In this document: in pieces, positions 28,040-36,951 of the stretch | Layout: every line of letters starts with the position of its first letter | Position numbering within the stretch: the first letter of the stretch is position 1 | Assembly (NCBI RefSeq): GCF_018882185.1 | Contig: NZ_JACVOY010000007.1 | Location: 1-64,000, forward strand | Reading direction: 5' to 3' | From: Polynucleobacter sp. AP-Latsch-80-C2 | GTDB taxonomy: Bacteria > Pseudomonadota > Gammaproteobacteria > Burkholderiales > Burkholderiaceae | Length of the DNA stretch: 64,000 nucleotides | The notes under the pieces: generated by a model | Database searches by the model: none | Seen by the model: only the letters and a program-made list of their open reading frames with translations | Told to the model about the DNA's origin: nothing | Program-made: the position numbers and the translations under genes

Positions 28040-28117
28040 CGCATACTCCTACGATAATTTATTAGTCATTATCTCAAATATGGGTGCTACATAGGTATAG
28101 GCCGGGTATTTGCGATA

Positions 28118-28138
28118 ATGCCCTTCATTAAAGGGCAT
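28118..28138 (+). promoter_or_regulatory. hairpin at the DUF1345 start region
   Basis: ATGCCCTT pairs with AAGGGCAT around the loop CATTA. The hairpin includes the upstream in-frame ATG at 28118 and ends 12 bp before the likelier ATG at 28151, so it could modulate initiation. Confidence 0.35.
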
Positions 28139-28150
28139 ACTAAGGCTACT

Positions 28151-28825
28151 ATGAAAGCAACCCACTGGTCTCAACACTGGCACCTCATCAGCTCTACTCA
28201 TCGTCTGTTGGTGGTAATTTTAGTTGGCTTAGCAGCCTTTTTCTTACTATCCGAGGTTCCCTCGCCTTTGATAAGGCTGGCTTTATCTTGGATTATTGCT
28301 AGTAGCCTTTATGTCTTCTCAACGCTCATCATGATGTATTTTTCTACCCAAGAAAATATCGCTAGCCTCTCTCAAAAAGAAGACGATGGAGCGCCATTTA
28401 TATTGCTCATCACCATGTTTGGGGCCATTACCAGCATTGTTGTCATTGTGATGATCATGAATCAAGCTAAATCTTTGCTCATTGGGAATACCTTGATGCA
28501 AATTGGTTTAGTCCTTTTGACCTACATTAGCTCTTGGTTTCTAATACATACCGCATTCGCATTGCACTATGCCCATGTCTATTACCAGGAATATGGGCGC
28601 ACCAAAGAACCGCCCCTACTCTTTCCTGCAACCTTAAAGCCAGTCTATTTTGACTTCTTATATTTTTCGATGGTGCTGGGAATGACGTGCCAAACTGCAG
28701 ACGTCAACATTGCTAGTTTTAAAATGCGTTACTTAGCCATGATTCAGGGTTGGATTGCGTTTGTCTTCAACACTACCCTATTGGTAATGACAATTAACCT
28801 AATCTACGACCTGCCAAATCGTTGA
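28151..28825 (+). CDS. DUF1345 integral membrane protein
   Basis: I prefer the ATG at 28151 (224 residues; AAGG 6 bp before it) over the ATG at 28118. The protein has about five or six membrane spans and the DUF1345 landmarks HTAFALHYAHVYY and DFLYFSMVLGMTCQTADV. Members are unassigned inner-membrane proteins. It is followed 47 bp later by mltF on the same strand; no functional link is evident. Confidence 0.82.
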   Translation: MKATHWSQHWHLISSTHRLLVVILVGLAAFFLLSEVPSPLIRLALSWIIASSLYVFSTLIMMYFSTQENIASLSQKEDDGAPFILLITMFGAITSIVVIVMIMNQAKSLLIGNTLMQIGLVLLTYISSWFLIHTAFALHYAHVYYQEYGRTKEPPLLFPATLKPVYFDFLYFSMVLGMTCQTADVNIASFKMRYLAMIQGWIAFVFNTTLLVMTINLIYDLPNR

Positions 28826-28884
28826 TAAAAAGAGAAACAATCAAAAGCAAGTAATGCGTCAGGGAAATTGGGATGGAATGGGGA

Positions 28885-30303
28885 ATGATTAAAAAGACTG
28901 TTTTGGGACTCTGTTTGCTATTGTCATGGGCTGTCCATGCCCAGACTGCCTCACCAAATCCCAATCAGCCAATCACCATTGATGCCCAAAGAATCGTTTG
29001 GAAAGGCGATTTAGATGGGATGATCAAACGGAGAATTGTGCGCGTCCTATTGCCCTATAACAAAACACTTTATTTTCTAGATAAAGGCGGCCAACAACGC
29101 GGCCTCATGTACGACATGATGACGGCATTTGAGCAGGATCTCAATAAGCAGGTTGCTAGCAAACATCTCAAAATTCATTTTATTTTTGTACCCACTGCAC
29201 GCGATCGCCTCATTGCAGATTTAGTAGCCGGCAAAGGGGACATTATTGCGGCTGATCTTACCGTTACTCCAGAGCGAAAAAAGTTGATTGAATTTTCAAC
29301 CCCAATAGTGAGCGGCGTAAGAGAAGTCATTGTCACATCAGCACAGGGGCCTAATTTAAACAGCATAGAAGATTTATCAGGGAAAACTGTATTTGTTAAC
29401 CCCGCTACTAGCTATGCAGAAAATCTTAAGCGACTCAATGTTGAATTACTGAAACAAAAAAAACCACCCGTCATTATTCAAAATGCGCCTGGAATCTTTG
29501 AAACAGAAGATATTCTGGAAATGGAGAATGCTAATCTAGTTCCCATTACAGTCAGTGATTTTTACTTGGCAGACTTTTGGAAGAAGATTTTCCCCAACAT
29601 ACGTGTTCATGAGAACCTGGTATTAAGCAAAGGTGGCGATATTGCTTTTGGATTTCGTAAAAATTCTCCAGAACTAAAGAAGGCGCTGGATGCGTTTACC
29701 GATAAAAATAAGATGGGAAGCAGTTTTGGCAATCAAAAAATACAAACTTATCTCAAGTCTGTAAAGTGGGTAAAAAATGCAACCGACCCTACTGAGCTCA
29801 AAAAGTTCCATGCTCTAGCAAATATATTCCAGAAATACAGCGCCCAATACCAAATTGACTGGCTGCTAATGACTGCCCAGGGCTACCAAGAATCGCACCT
29901 AGACCAAAATAAGAAAAGCAAGGTGGGTGCTATCGGCGTTATGCAAATCATGCCTGCAACAGGCAAAGAGCTAAAGGTTGGCGATATCGACCAGGTCAAC
30001 AACAACATCAATGGTGGCATTAAATATATTCGCTACCTCATTGATCAGTATTACAGCAAGGAGCAGATGACGGATTTAAATAAAGTCTTATTCGCCTTTG
30101 CTGCCTATAACGCTGGCCCCGCTAGAATTCAGCAATTACGCGTTGAGGCTGGTAAGCGGGGTCTTAATCCGAATGTCTGGTTTGATAATGTTGAGCGCAT
30201 TGCCGCAGAACGAATTGGGAATGAGACCGTGCAATACGTCAGCAATATCTATAAGTACTCAGTGGCTTATAAATTAGTGCTCGAGTTGCCCAACAAGAAA
30301 TAG
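28885..30303 (+). CDS. mltF: membrane-bound lytic murein transglycosylase F-like
   Basis: The ATG at 28885 gives 472 residues and a normal signal peptide (cleavage VHAQ). An extracellular solute-binding type 3 domain (about 40-295) is followed by a soluble lytic transglycosylase domain whose catalytic glutamate is in GYQESHLDQ (about residue 336), with GVMQIMP and FAAYNAGP. This is the MltF layout, which cleaves peptidoglycan to 1,6-anhydromuropeptides at the periplasmic face. The stop codon lies inside the first of two downstream hairpins. Confidence 0.88.
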   Translation: MIKKTVLGLCLLLSWAVHAQTASPNPNQPITIDAQRIVWKGDLDGMIKRRIVRVLLPYNKTLYFLDKGGQQRGLMYDMMTAFEQDLNKQVASKHLKIHFIFVPTARDRLIADLVAGKGDIIAADLTVTPERKKLIEFSTPIVSGVREVIVTSAQGPNLNSIEDLSGKTVFVNPATSYAENLKRLNVELLKQKKPPVIIQNAPGIFETEDILEMENANLVPITVSDFYLADFWKKIFPNIRVHENLVLSKGGDIAFGFRKNSPELKKALDAFTDKNKMGSSFGNQKIQTYLKSVKWVKNATDPTELKKFHALANIFQKYSAQYQIDWLLMTAQGYQESHLDQNKKSKVGAIGVMQIMPATGKELKVGDIDQVNNNINGGIKYIRYLIDQYYSKEQMTDLNKVLFAFAAYNAGPARIQQLRVEAGKRGLNPNVWFDNVERIAAERIGNETVQYVSNIYKYSVAYKLVLELPNKK

Positions 30304-30356
30304 GTGCTTAGAAGCACCTAAATAACAAACCCTCACTATCACTAGAGAGGGTTTCT
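30301..30356. terminator. two tandem hairpins between mltF and the UPF0114 gene
   Basis: TAGGTGCTT pairs with AAGCACCTA (30301-30320, including the mltF stop), then AAACCCTC pairs with GAGGGTTT (30327-30354). The second is followed by short T-rich stretches in both directions, so it may serve both convergent units. Confidence 0.6.
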
Positions 30357-30386
30357 AAAACTAAAGCTTAAATCAATATTCACACT

Positions 30387-30938
30387 TCAATGATGATCAT
30401 GAACCATATACTTTTCAGATAGTGCAAAAATCAAGCCAGTCACTACAAACGTTAAATGAATACCCACCATCCAGCCCAGATTTTCTTTATTAGTTGTGTC
30501 AATTTCTAAGAAGGCCGCCAAGAGATTGATTCCTGACAGAGCAACAATGGATCCAATAAGTTTTAATTTCAATCCTGCAAAATCTACTTCACCCATCCAC
30601 TTAGGTCGATCAGCGCTATGTTTAGCTGCGCCAATAATGGAAACAAAGTTTTCGTAGCCAGAAAAGATGATGAGGATAAGGAGGTTTCCAAGTAAGGTCT
30701 TATCGACAATCTCTAAAACTCCAGTGACAAATTCCGCTTCCGATGCATTCCAAAAAATCATAGCGAAATGTGCAAACTCTTTAAGAAACTTAATGGCCAC
30801 CAATGCAAGAGTAGCTACTAAGATGAGATAAAAGATGGCTAATATCCAGCGACTTCTATAGATTAACTTTTCAACAAAGACTTCTAAATGCCCAGCATGG
30901 TCTGGTTTATGCGCTTGACTATTGACATGTTCAGACAT
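30387..30938 (-). CDS. UPF0114 (YqhA-like) membrane protein
   Basis: This 183-residue protein has about four hydrophobic helices, with YRSRWILAIFYLILVATLALVAIKF near the start and NLLILIIFSGYENFVS in the middle, matching UPF0114/YqhA. Function is unknown. It lies 57 bp downstream of the REC-cyclase gene on the same strand and could be read through from it. Whether it belongs to the signalling locus is unclear; as a small membrane protein it might be, but homologues usually stand alone. Confidence 0.82.
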   Translation of the reverse strand: MSEHVNSQAHKPDHAGHLEVFVEKLIYRSRWILAIFYLILVATLALVAIKFLKEFAHFAMIFWNASEAEFVTGVLEIVDKTLLGNLLILIIFSGYENFVSIIGAAKHSADRPKWMGEVDFAGLKLKLIGSIVALSGINLLAAFLEIDTTNKENLGWMVGIHLTFVVTGLIFALSEKYMVHDHH

Positions 30939-30995
30939 GAATTAAAACCCTTCAATTTACGATTTAAAAATAATAAAACAGCTTCTATTGGTGGA

Positions 30996-32126
30996 CTAGC
31001 CCTTTTTTCCAACTAGCAAATGGGTGCGTATCTCGCCCAAGCCCTTGCACTCCATTAGCCCTGCATCTTCGAAGTCGTAGGCGTCTTTTAAGGCCTCATA
31101 AGTGCTTGGTGAAACCTGTACACGCCCATGCTGGGATGTTGACTCCATTCGACTAGCCGTATTAACGGTATTACCCCATAGGTCATAAGAGAACTTCGTA
31201 AACCCAATCACCCCGGCAACTACTGGTCCAGAGTTCATGCCAATCCGCATATTCAATTCAGCATTATTTTCTTGATTGAAATTCTTTAAATCCTCAAACA
31301 TTCCCAATGCCATTTCAGCGCATAGAGCGGCATGATCAGGGCGAGGAATCGGAAGTCCGCCCACGGCCATATAGGCATCACCAATCGTCTTAATTTTTTC
31401 CAAACCCAATGCTTCTGCACGAACGTCAAAACGTGTGAATAAGTCATTTAATAATTTAACCAACTCAGTTGCTGTGGTCTTCGATGACATTTTGGTAAAA
31501 CCTACCAAATCACTAAATAAGATAGTAACGTCTGGATAGCTTCCAGAAATATTCTTTTCTCCACGCTTCAATCGCTCAGCAATAGGTCTTGGCAAAATAT
31601 TGAGCATCAACTTCTCAGTCTTCATTTGCTCAACTTCTAGCAATTGCTTCTCTTGATTAAGCATTTCTAAGTGCTTACGGTCCAAATCACGTAAGCGTTT
31701 TTTCTCTAAAGAAGAAAAAATGCGGGCTCGCAATAGAATTGGGTCAAATGGTTTTGGTAAGTAATCTTCTGCACCGATCTCAATACACTTAATGGTTTTT
31801 TCAAATTGATCTGCACCAGAAATCACAATGATGGGTAAGGCCTTATAGGCGTCATCTGACTTTAACTGAGATAAAACACCCAAACCATCTAACTCAGGCA
31901 TCTCCATGTCCAAGAGCATCAAATCAACCGGCTTGGTCTTCACTACCTCAATTGCCTCAAGGCCATCAGCAGCTTCTAAAATATTATGAAAGCCTAGAGA
32001 GTTCAGTTCTCGAATTAATATCTTGCGTAGGGTTCTACTGTCATCCACTACGAGCACCGAAAATGCGGCAAATACCGGATCAATCTCAATCGCCGCTGTC
32101 GCAGTAGTCGTACTTTGGTTTTCCAT
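30996..32126 (-). CDS. response regulator fused to class III adenylate cyclase
   Basis: I start at the ATG at 32126 (376 residues): AAGG lies 6 bp before it and the cheR stop is one base away. Residues about 20-145 are a receiver domain with phospho-acceptor D73 (LLDMEMPE) and K125. A coiled linker (NILPRPIAERLK) leads to a class III cyclase domain. Metal aspartates are D206 and D250. Base-specifying K246 and D315 indicate ATP, and transition-state N322 and R326 are present. So phosphorylation by CheA should control cAMP synthesis. It takes the place CheY has in motility operons. Confidence 0.9.
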   Translation of the reverse strand: MENQSTTTATAAIEIDPVFAAFSVLVVDDSRTLRKILIRELNSLGFHNILEAADGLEAIEVVKTKPVDLMLLDMEMPELDGLGVLSQLKSDDAYKALPIIVISGADQFEKTIKCIEIGAEDYLPKPFDPILLRARIFSSLEKKRLRDLDRKHLEMLNQEKQLLEVEQMKTEKLMLNILPRPIAERLKRGEKNISGSYPDVTILFSDLVGFTKMSSKTTATELVKLLNDLFTRFDVRAEALGLEKIKTIGDAYMAVGGLPIPRPDHAALCAEMALGMFEDLKNFNQENNAELNMRIGMNSGPVVAGVIGFTKFSYDLWGNTVNTASRMESTSQHGRVQVSPSTYEALKDAYDFEDAGLMECKGLGEIRTHLLVGKKG

Positions 32127-32127
32127 A

Positions 32128-32958
32128 TCAGACCTTAACGGAGGTATTGGGTTTGTAATAAGAGATCTTGTCGAGCGCAACGAGTTTGTACAGATCATTG
32201 AGATAGATGGATTCAGCGGCACCTAAAATCAATACGCTGTCATTACCATTCAATTGCTGCTGCATCTTTTCTAAGACTTTATCTTTTGCGTCTTGCTTGA
32301 AATAAATGAGTACATTTCTAAGCATGATCAAATCAAACTTGGGATAAAAAGGCCAAGCTCCCACTAAATTATGGTGCGAAAAATTCACCATTTTTCGAAT
32401 GGCGGGCTTTACTTGGTAAGAGCCACTTTCACTATGATCAAAATACTTATGCAAGTAATGCGCATCTAAGCCACGGTGTGCCTCCATTGAGCTATAGATC
32501 CCAGACTTCGCCTTCTCTAAGATTAATTCAGAGATATCCGTAGCCTGGATATAGATTGTCCAGTCATTGAGCATCGGAAAATCTTCCTTCAGCATCATGG
32601 CTAGGCTATATACCTCTTGACCAGCGGAACAAGCCGAGCTCCAGATACGTAAGGTTTTATCTTTCTTGCGACCTTCAATTAACTCAGGAAGAATCGTTTT
32701 ACGTAAAGCTTCAAATACATGCTTATCCCGAAAGAATGAAGTCTCATTCGTCGTTAAAGCCTCAAATGACTGCCAATGCAATGGACCTACCGGACTCTGC
32801 GTTAAAACTTTAATTAAGGCATACACATCGGGGAAGCCATTTTTCGCCGCAATTGGCATCAAGCGGGATTCCAACAAATATTGCTTGGTGTCATCCAATG
32901 CAATTCCTACCTGCTGTTCTAACATCACATAAAACTGCGGTAGATATTCTTTAGACAT
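32128..32958 (-). CDS. cheR: chemotaxis protein methyltransferase CheR
   Basis: From the ATG at 32958 (276 residues; one base after the cheB stop, TAG-T-ATG) this is a normal-length CheR that methylates receptor glutamates with S-adenosylmethionine. The N-terminal helical domain is followed by TNETSFFRD and the SAM-binding SSACSAGQEVYSLAMML. No TPR extension is present. The long upstream in-frame extension overlaps cheB and is unlikely to be used. It feeds adaptation of the MCP encoded in the same cluster. Confidence 0.93.
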   Translation of the reverse strand: MSKEYLPQFYVMLEQQVGIALDDTKQYLLESRLMPIAAKNGFPDVYALIKVLTQSPVGPLHWQSFEALTTNETSFFRDKHVFEALRKTILPELIEGRKKDKTLRIWSSACSAGQEVYSLAMMLKEDFPMLNDWTIYIQATDISELILEKAKSGIYSSMEAHRGLDAHYLHKYFDHSESGSYQVKPAIRKMVNFSHHNLVGAWPFYPKFDLIMLRNVLIYFKQDAKDKVLEKMQQQLNGNDSVLILGAAESIYLNDLYKLVALDKISYYKPNTSVKV

Positions 32959-32959
32959 A

Positions 32960-34123
32960 CTAGCGACTAGCTGGAACTTTGCGGGTTCGGAAAATAATTT
33001 CATCAGTGATCTTGTCAATCGGCAAAACACCATCGGCTAAGCCGGCTTGGACGACTGCGCCAGGCATCCCCCAAATCACGCTCGTAGCCTCATCCTGTGC
33101 AATCACTTGACCACCCTTTTCTTTGATGACTTGGGATCCTTTGAGGCCGTCATAACCCATACCTGTCAACATCACAGCAAGCAGATGATTGCCATAAACC
33201 TCTGCAGCCGTTCTAAACAAGACATCAACCGCAGGCCTGCAAGAATTTTCAGGGGGCTCGGTATTTAAATGAATGATAGTTTTTGTTCCTGGCCGTGACA
33301 CAGTCATATGAAAACCGCCCGGAGCAATGTAGGCTACACCAGGCTCGGCTATCTCACCCTCTTGCGCTTCTTTAACTGTCATTACCCCAGTTGTACTTAA
33401 GCGCGCAGCTAGTAATGCCGTAAAGTCTGCCGGCATATGTTGAACGATAAAAATAGGAACACTCAGGGGTGCATTAAAAGCACCAAATACCTGCATCAAG
33501 GCTTCCGGACCCCCGGTGGAGACGCCAATACATACCGCCTCGGCAGGCCTAGCCAGAACACCTGAAGTTGCTTTACTAATTTTTGAGGCCAAGCTAGCTA
33601 TAGGCTTTACTGGCGCAATAGGCTTAGGAATAACGGGTGGCTTAGCCACTATAGAAGGGGCAGTTTTTTGAGGACTTGCGCTCAACCCCTCTCGCTCCCT
33701 ACGAGATTTGACACGCTTAGCTAAACCAATGATTTTAGGAATGAGCTCTGTTTCCAGAACTTTAAAAGCATCGTCAATACCGCCTGTGGCATTTGCGGGC
33801 TTACCTACGTAATCGCTTGCACCCGCCGTGAGGGCCATCACAGCTGCTTGGGCTCCCTTATGCGTCAAGGAGCTAAACATAATGATGGGTAAATATTTAT
33901 TTTCTTTGCGGATCTCACGAAGGGCCGTCAGACCATCCATCTCAGGCATCTCTATGTCCAGGGTCATGACATCAGGATTACAGGTTTGAATGGCTTCGAT
34001 CGCCTGCAGTCCATTAGCAGCAAAACCCGCAATCTCAATAGATGGCTCTTTTTGTAGGGCACTAGCAATAATTTTGCGCATTACCGCAGAATCATCAACA
34101 ATCAGAACGCGTACTTTATCCAC
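32960..34123 (-). CDS. cheB: chemotaxis methylesterase/glutamine deamidase CheB
   Basis: A 387-residue CheB: receiver domain (D56 in TLDIEMPEMDG), a proline- and lysine-rich linker of about 50 residues, then the methylesterase domain with nucleophile S202 (GVSTGGPE), H229 (QHMPADFT) and the aspartate in TGMGYDG. It removes methyl groups from the MCP when phosphorylated by CheA. The linker is long for the family. It follows cheW by 24 bp and abuts cheR. Confidence 0.94.
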   Translation of the reverse strand: MDKVRVLIVDDSAVMRKIIASALQKEPSIEIAGFAANGLQAIEAIQTCNPDVMTLDIEMPEMDGLTALREIRKENKYLPIIMFSSLTHKGAQAAVMALTAGASDYVGKPANATGGIDDAFKVLETELIPKIIGLAKRVKSRREREGLSASPQKTAPSIVAKPPVIPKPIAPVKPIASLASKISKATSGVLARPAEAVCIGVSTGGPEALMQVFGAFNAPLSVPIFIVQHMPADFTALLAARLSTTGVMTVKEAQEGEIAEPGVAYIAPGGFHMTVSRPGTKTIIHLNTEPPENSCRPAVDVLFRTAAEVYGNHLLAVMLTGMGYDGLKGSQVIKEKGGQVIAQDEATSVIWGMPGAVVQAGLADGVLPIDKITDEIIFRTRKVPASR

Positions 34124-34147
34124 AACTTCCTAAAAAAGGCTAAGAGA

Positions 34148-34591
34148 CTAACTCTGAACTAGATTGATACCAGAAACAATTTTGTGGGTATCTAAAACCA
34201 ACAGTAATTTATCGGCTAATTTATGAACGCCCACAATGAGCTCTCTAGCATTGGCGTCAAGGTTACTTGGGGTTTCCTCAAAGGTATCGCCCGTTACTTC
34301 AGTAAAGTCTCCAACCCGATCAACCAGAAGCGCAAACAAATGGTCTTGATCTTGAAAGAAAATACTGAGTGAATCTGTACCGCTTGGGGCAACTGACATA
34401 TTCAAACGGGTTCTCATATCAATCGCTGTAACAATGTGCCCGCGTAGATTAAAAAACCCAGCAACTTCCTTAGGGCCCAAAGGAACAGGGGTGATCTCTT
34501 GCCCCATTGTTACCTCAACGCCAACAGCAATTGGAATACCAAAGAATAGATTGCCTACAAAAAAAGTGGCGTAGGATCCGGCGCGGTTCAT
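34148..34591 (-). CDS. cheW: CheW adaptor protein
   Basis: This 147-residue protein is a single CheW domain (FFVGNLFFGIPI, GFFNLRGHIVTAIDMR, LLVDRVGDF) linking receptor tips to CheA. Its ATG overlaps the cheA stop (ATGA), so the two are made together. A second adaptor is not encoded nearby, but CheA itself carries an additional CheW-like domain. Confidence 0.92.
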   Translation of the reverse strand: MNRAGSYATFFVGNLFFGIPIAVGVEVTMGQEITPVPLGPKEVAGFFNLRGHIVTAIDMRTRLNMSVAPSGTDSLSIFFQDQDHLFALLVDRVGDFTEVTGDTFEETPSNLDANARELIVGVHKLADKLLLVLDTHKIVSGINLVQS

Positions 34592-36909
34592 TTCATCTCC
34601 CGATCCATGGTGATGACGTCAGCATCTACATAGCTATCACCAGCCAAGCCCGCTTCCTGATGAGGACCCAGACCAGACATATTAAGCACTTCTTGAACGT
34701 TCAGAATACTCATCACAGAGTCATTCACGATCACGCTACCCATAATGCCTCGCTGTGGCGGAGATACCATCACTACCTGAGTTGGCACATTCACAATGTT
34801 ATGTACTTTTTTGACAATAAAGCCGACTGGCTGACCATGGTGGTAGTGCACGATAACTGGCACAGTTTCATCGCCATAGAGACTCTTCTGGGTGGCACCC
34901 TCTACATAGTGTGCCAAAGAAATGAGTCTCATAATCTTATTGCCATAGAGCACAACAGCTTCATTGCCTCGACGGTCTATGCGAGATGCCGAAATCATTT
35001 CTAGGCGGTCGACAGTTTCCAATGGAATCACCATGCGCTCTAGACCCAGCAAATCAAACATCAACATTTGTTGTGAATCGTTATTCGCACCCAATGCAGC
35101 AGAGATATCCTGCTCAAATTGATTATCAGTAAGCTTAGAAATAATTCCAGAGCGAACAGCAATAGCATTGATATCAAAAATCAGGGCTACACGTCCATCG
35201 CCAAGGATCGTACTACCGCTATAAACAGGGGTGCCCTTTAGTAAAGGTCCAACAGACTTCACGACAACCTCTTGCATGTACAAGACTTCGTCTACTACGA
35301 GACCAAAGCGAATACCGGCCGCTTGCACAATCACAATATTCAAAGTCTGATCAACCGGTGGCATTACATCATCCACCTTCAATTCATAATTGAGGAAAAC
35401 CAAAGGGATTAGCTTATCGCGCAAACGGAAAACCGGAACGCCATAGAAATCCTCAACGCCTGGCACGCCCTCACGCGGCTCATAACGAAGCATTTCGATC
35501 ACGTTAACCTGAGGAATAGCGTAGCTATATTGCTTGCAACGGACAAATACGGCTGGCATGATCGCCAGCGTTAGAGGAATACTCAAACGTAAGCGCGTAC
35601 CTTGTGCAGAAGTAGCAATGTCAACGGTTCCGCCAATCTCCTGAATGTTGGTTCGCACCACATCCATACCAACGCCACGACCTGATAAATTGGTGATTTC
35701 AGCCTTAGTAGAAAAACCAGGCAAATAAATAAAATCAATAATTTCGCGCTCAGTTAACTTTGCAGCCCGCTCAGGAGTGACTAAGCCTAGCTGTATTGCC
35801 TTCTGTTTAACCAAGGGAATATTGATACCGGCACCATCATCGGCAATCTCGATGACTACCATGCCATTCTCATGGAAAGCGCGTAACTTCACTGTACCGA
35901 GTTCGGGCTTTCCTTTTGCAATACGTTCAGCAGGCAGTTCAATACCATGGTCAACGCTATTGCGAATGATGTGCACTAGTGGATCACGAATACCTTCTAA
36001 TAAAGTACGGTCGAGCTCTGTTTCAGCACCAATCTGTACTAGCTCCACTTTTTTACCGCAATCTTGAGCAATATCACGTACCAGGCGTGGGAACTTTGAC
36101 CAGACCTGACTAATCGGCTGCATGCGCGTTTTCATCATGCGCTCTTGCAACTCAAGAGTAACAGTATCGATCCGTCTGACGGTGTTATTGAATGCTAAGT
36201 CACCACTCGTTCTGGCAAATGACAACAGGCGATTACGTGCCAAAACCATTTCACTCACTAAGTTCATGAGCTTATCTAGCAACTCAACACTGACTTTTAC
36301 TGGAGCAGCCAACTCTTTAGAACTCTCGGCCTCATTGACTGCTGCATCAATAGATACCTCTTTGACTACTTCTAAAATATCTTGCTCTAGATCGGCAATA
36401 CCTGCTTCTAGAATTTTTTCAGGGAGAACCTGTGGGGCTGGCTCAATCACTGCTTCTACTGCAGAGGCAGCCGGAGGGGCGGAAGGAGTAGATGGCGCTG
36501 GTGCACTCTTAGTGATACCAGAACCACCATCAGTCAAAAACTTTAAATTCTGAATAAGTGCTGAGTCGTCGCCTTCTGGCTCACGACGCTGCTTTTGTAC
36601 GCCATCTACGATTGCGCGCAAACGATCGGACGTCTCCAAAAGAATATCGGTCATCTCTTCATTTAAGGTGAAGACTCCATCACGCAATTTACTCAATAGA
36701 GATTCACCGGCATGCGCCACTTTTTCCAGGCGATGAAATGCGAAGAACCCACTACTTCCTTTTAGGGTGTGCATCGCCCTAAAGATATTACCTAACAGCT
36801 TTTTATCTTCAGGGGTTTGCTCGAGCTGAACGAAATCAATGTCGAGCTGGTCAAATATTTCACCAGCCTCGAGCAGAAACTCATCTAGGATTTGATCGTT
36901 ATTGTCCAT
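34588..36909 (-). CDS. cheA: chemotaxis histidine kinase CheA with two CheW-like domains
   Basis: The 773-residue kinase has an Hpt domain with phospho-acceptor H47 (MHTLKGSSGFF), a Pro/Ala-rich linker (about 125-200) in place of a recognisable P2 domain, a dimerisation helix pair, a HATPase domain (IIRNSVDHGIE, DDGAGI, GRGVGMD) and a CheW-like P5 domain. A second CheW-like domain fills about 620-760 (LMFDLLGLERMVIPLE, GFIVKKVHNI). It should phosphorylate CheB and the REC-cyclase. The missing P2 and doubled P5 separate it from the standard flagellar CheA. Confidence 0.92.
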   Translation of the reverse strand: MDNNDQILDEFLLEAGEIFDQLDIDFVQLEQTPEDKKLLGNIFRAMHTLKGSSGFFAFHRLEKVAHAGESLLSKLRDGVFTLNEEMTDILLETSDRLRAIVDGVQKQRREPEGDDSALIQNLKFLTDGGSGITKSAPAPSTPSAPPAASAVEAVIEPAPQVLPEKILEAGIADLEQDILEVVKEVSIDAAVNEAESSKELAAPVKVSVELLDKLMNLVSEMVLARNRLLSFARTSGDLAFNNTVRRIDTVTLELQERMMKTRMQPISQVWSKFPRLVRDIAQDCGKKVELVQIGAETELDRTLLEGIRDPLVHIIRNSVDHGIELPAERIAKGKPELGTVKLRAFHENGMVVIEIADDGAGINIPLVKQKAIQLGLVTPERAAKLTEREIIDFIYLPGFSTKAEITNLSGRGVGMDVVRTNIQEIGGTVDIATSAQGTRLRLSIPLTLAIMPAVFVRCKQYSYAIPQVNVIEMLRYEPREGVPGVEDFYGVPVFRLRDKLIPLVFLNYELKVDDVMPPVDQTLNIVIVQAAGIRFGLVVDEVLYMQEVVVKSVGPLLKGTPVYSGSTILGDGRVALIFDINAIAVRSGIISKLTDNQFEQDISAALGANNDSQQMLMFDLLGLERMVIPLETVDRLEMISASRIDRRGNEAVVLYGNKIMRLISLAHYVEGATQKSLYGDETVPVIVHYHHGQPVGFIVKKVHNIVNVPTQVVMVSPPQRGIMGSVIVNDSVMSILNVQEVLNMSGLGPHQEAGLAGDSYVDADVITMDREMK

Positions 36910-36951
36910 ATCTCTATTGGAGAGATTGACCTAGGTATCTATCTTCCGATC

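Noticed and set aside
32127..32222. N-terminal extension of the REC-cyclase
   Set aside because: It overlaps cheR fully, encodes a Ser/Pro-rich segment absent from response regulators, and a well-spaced ribosome binding site supports the ATG at 32126.
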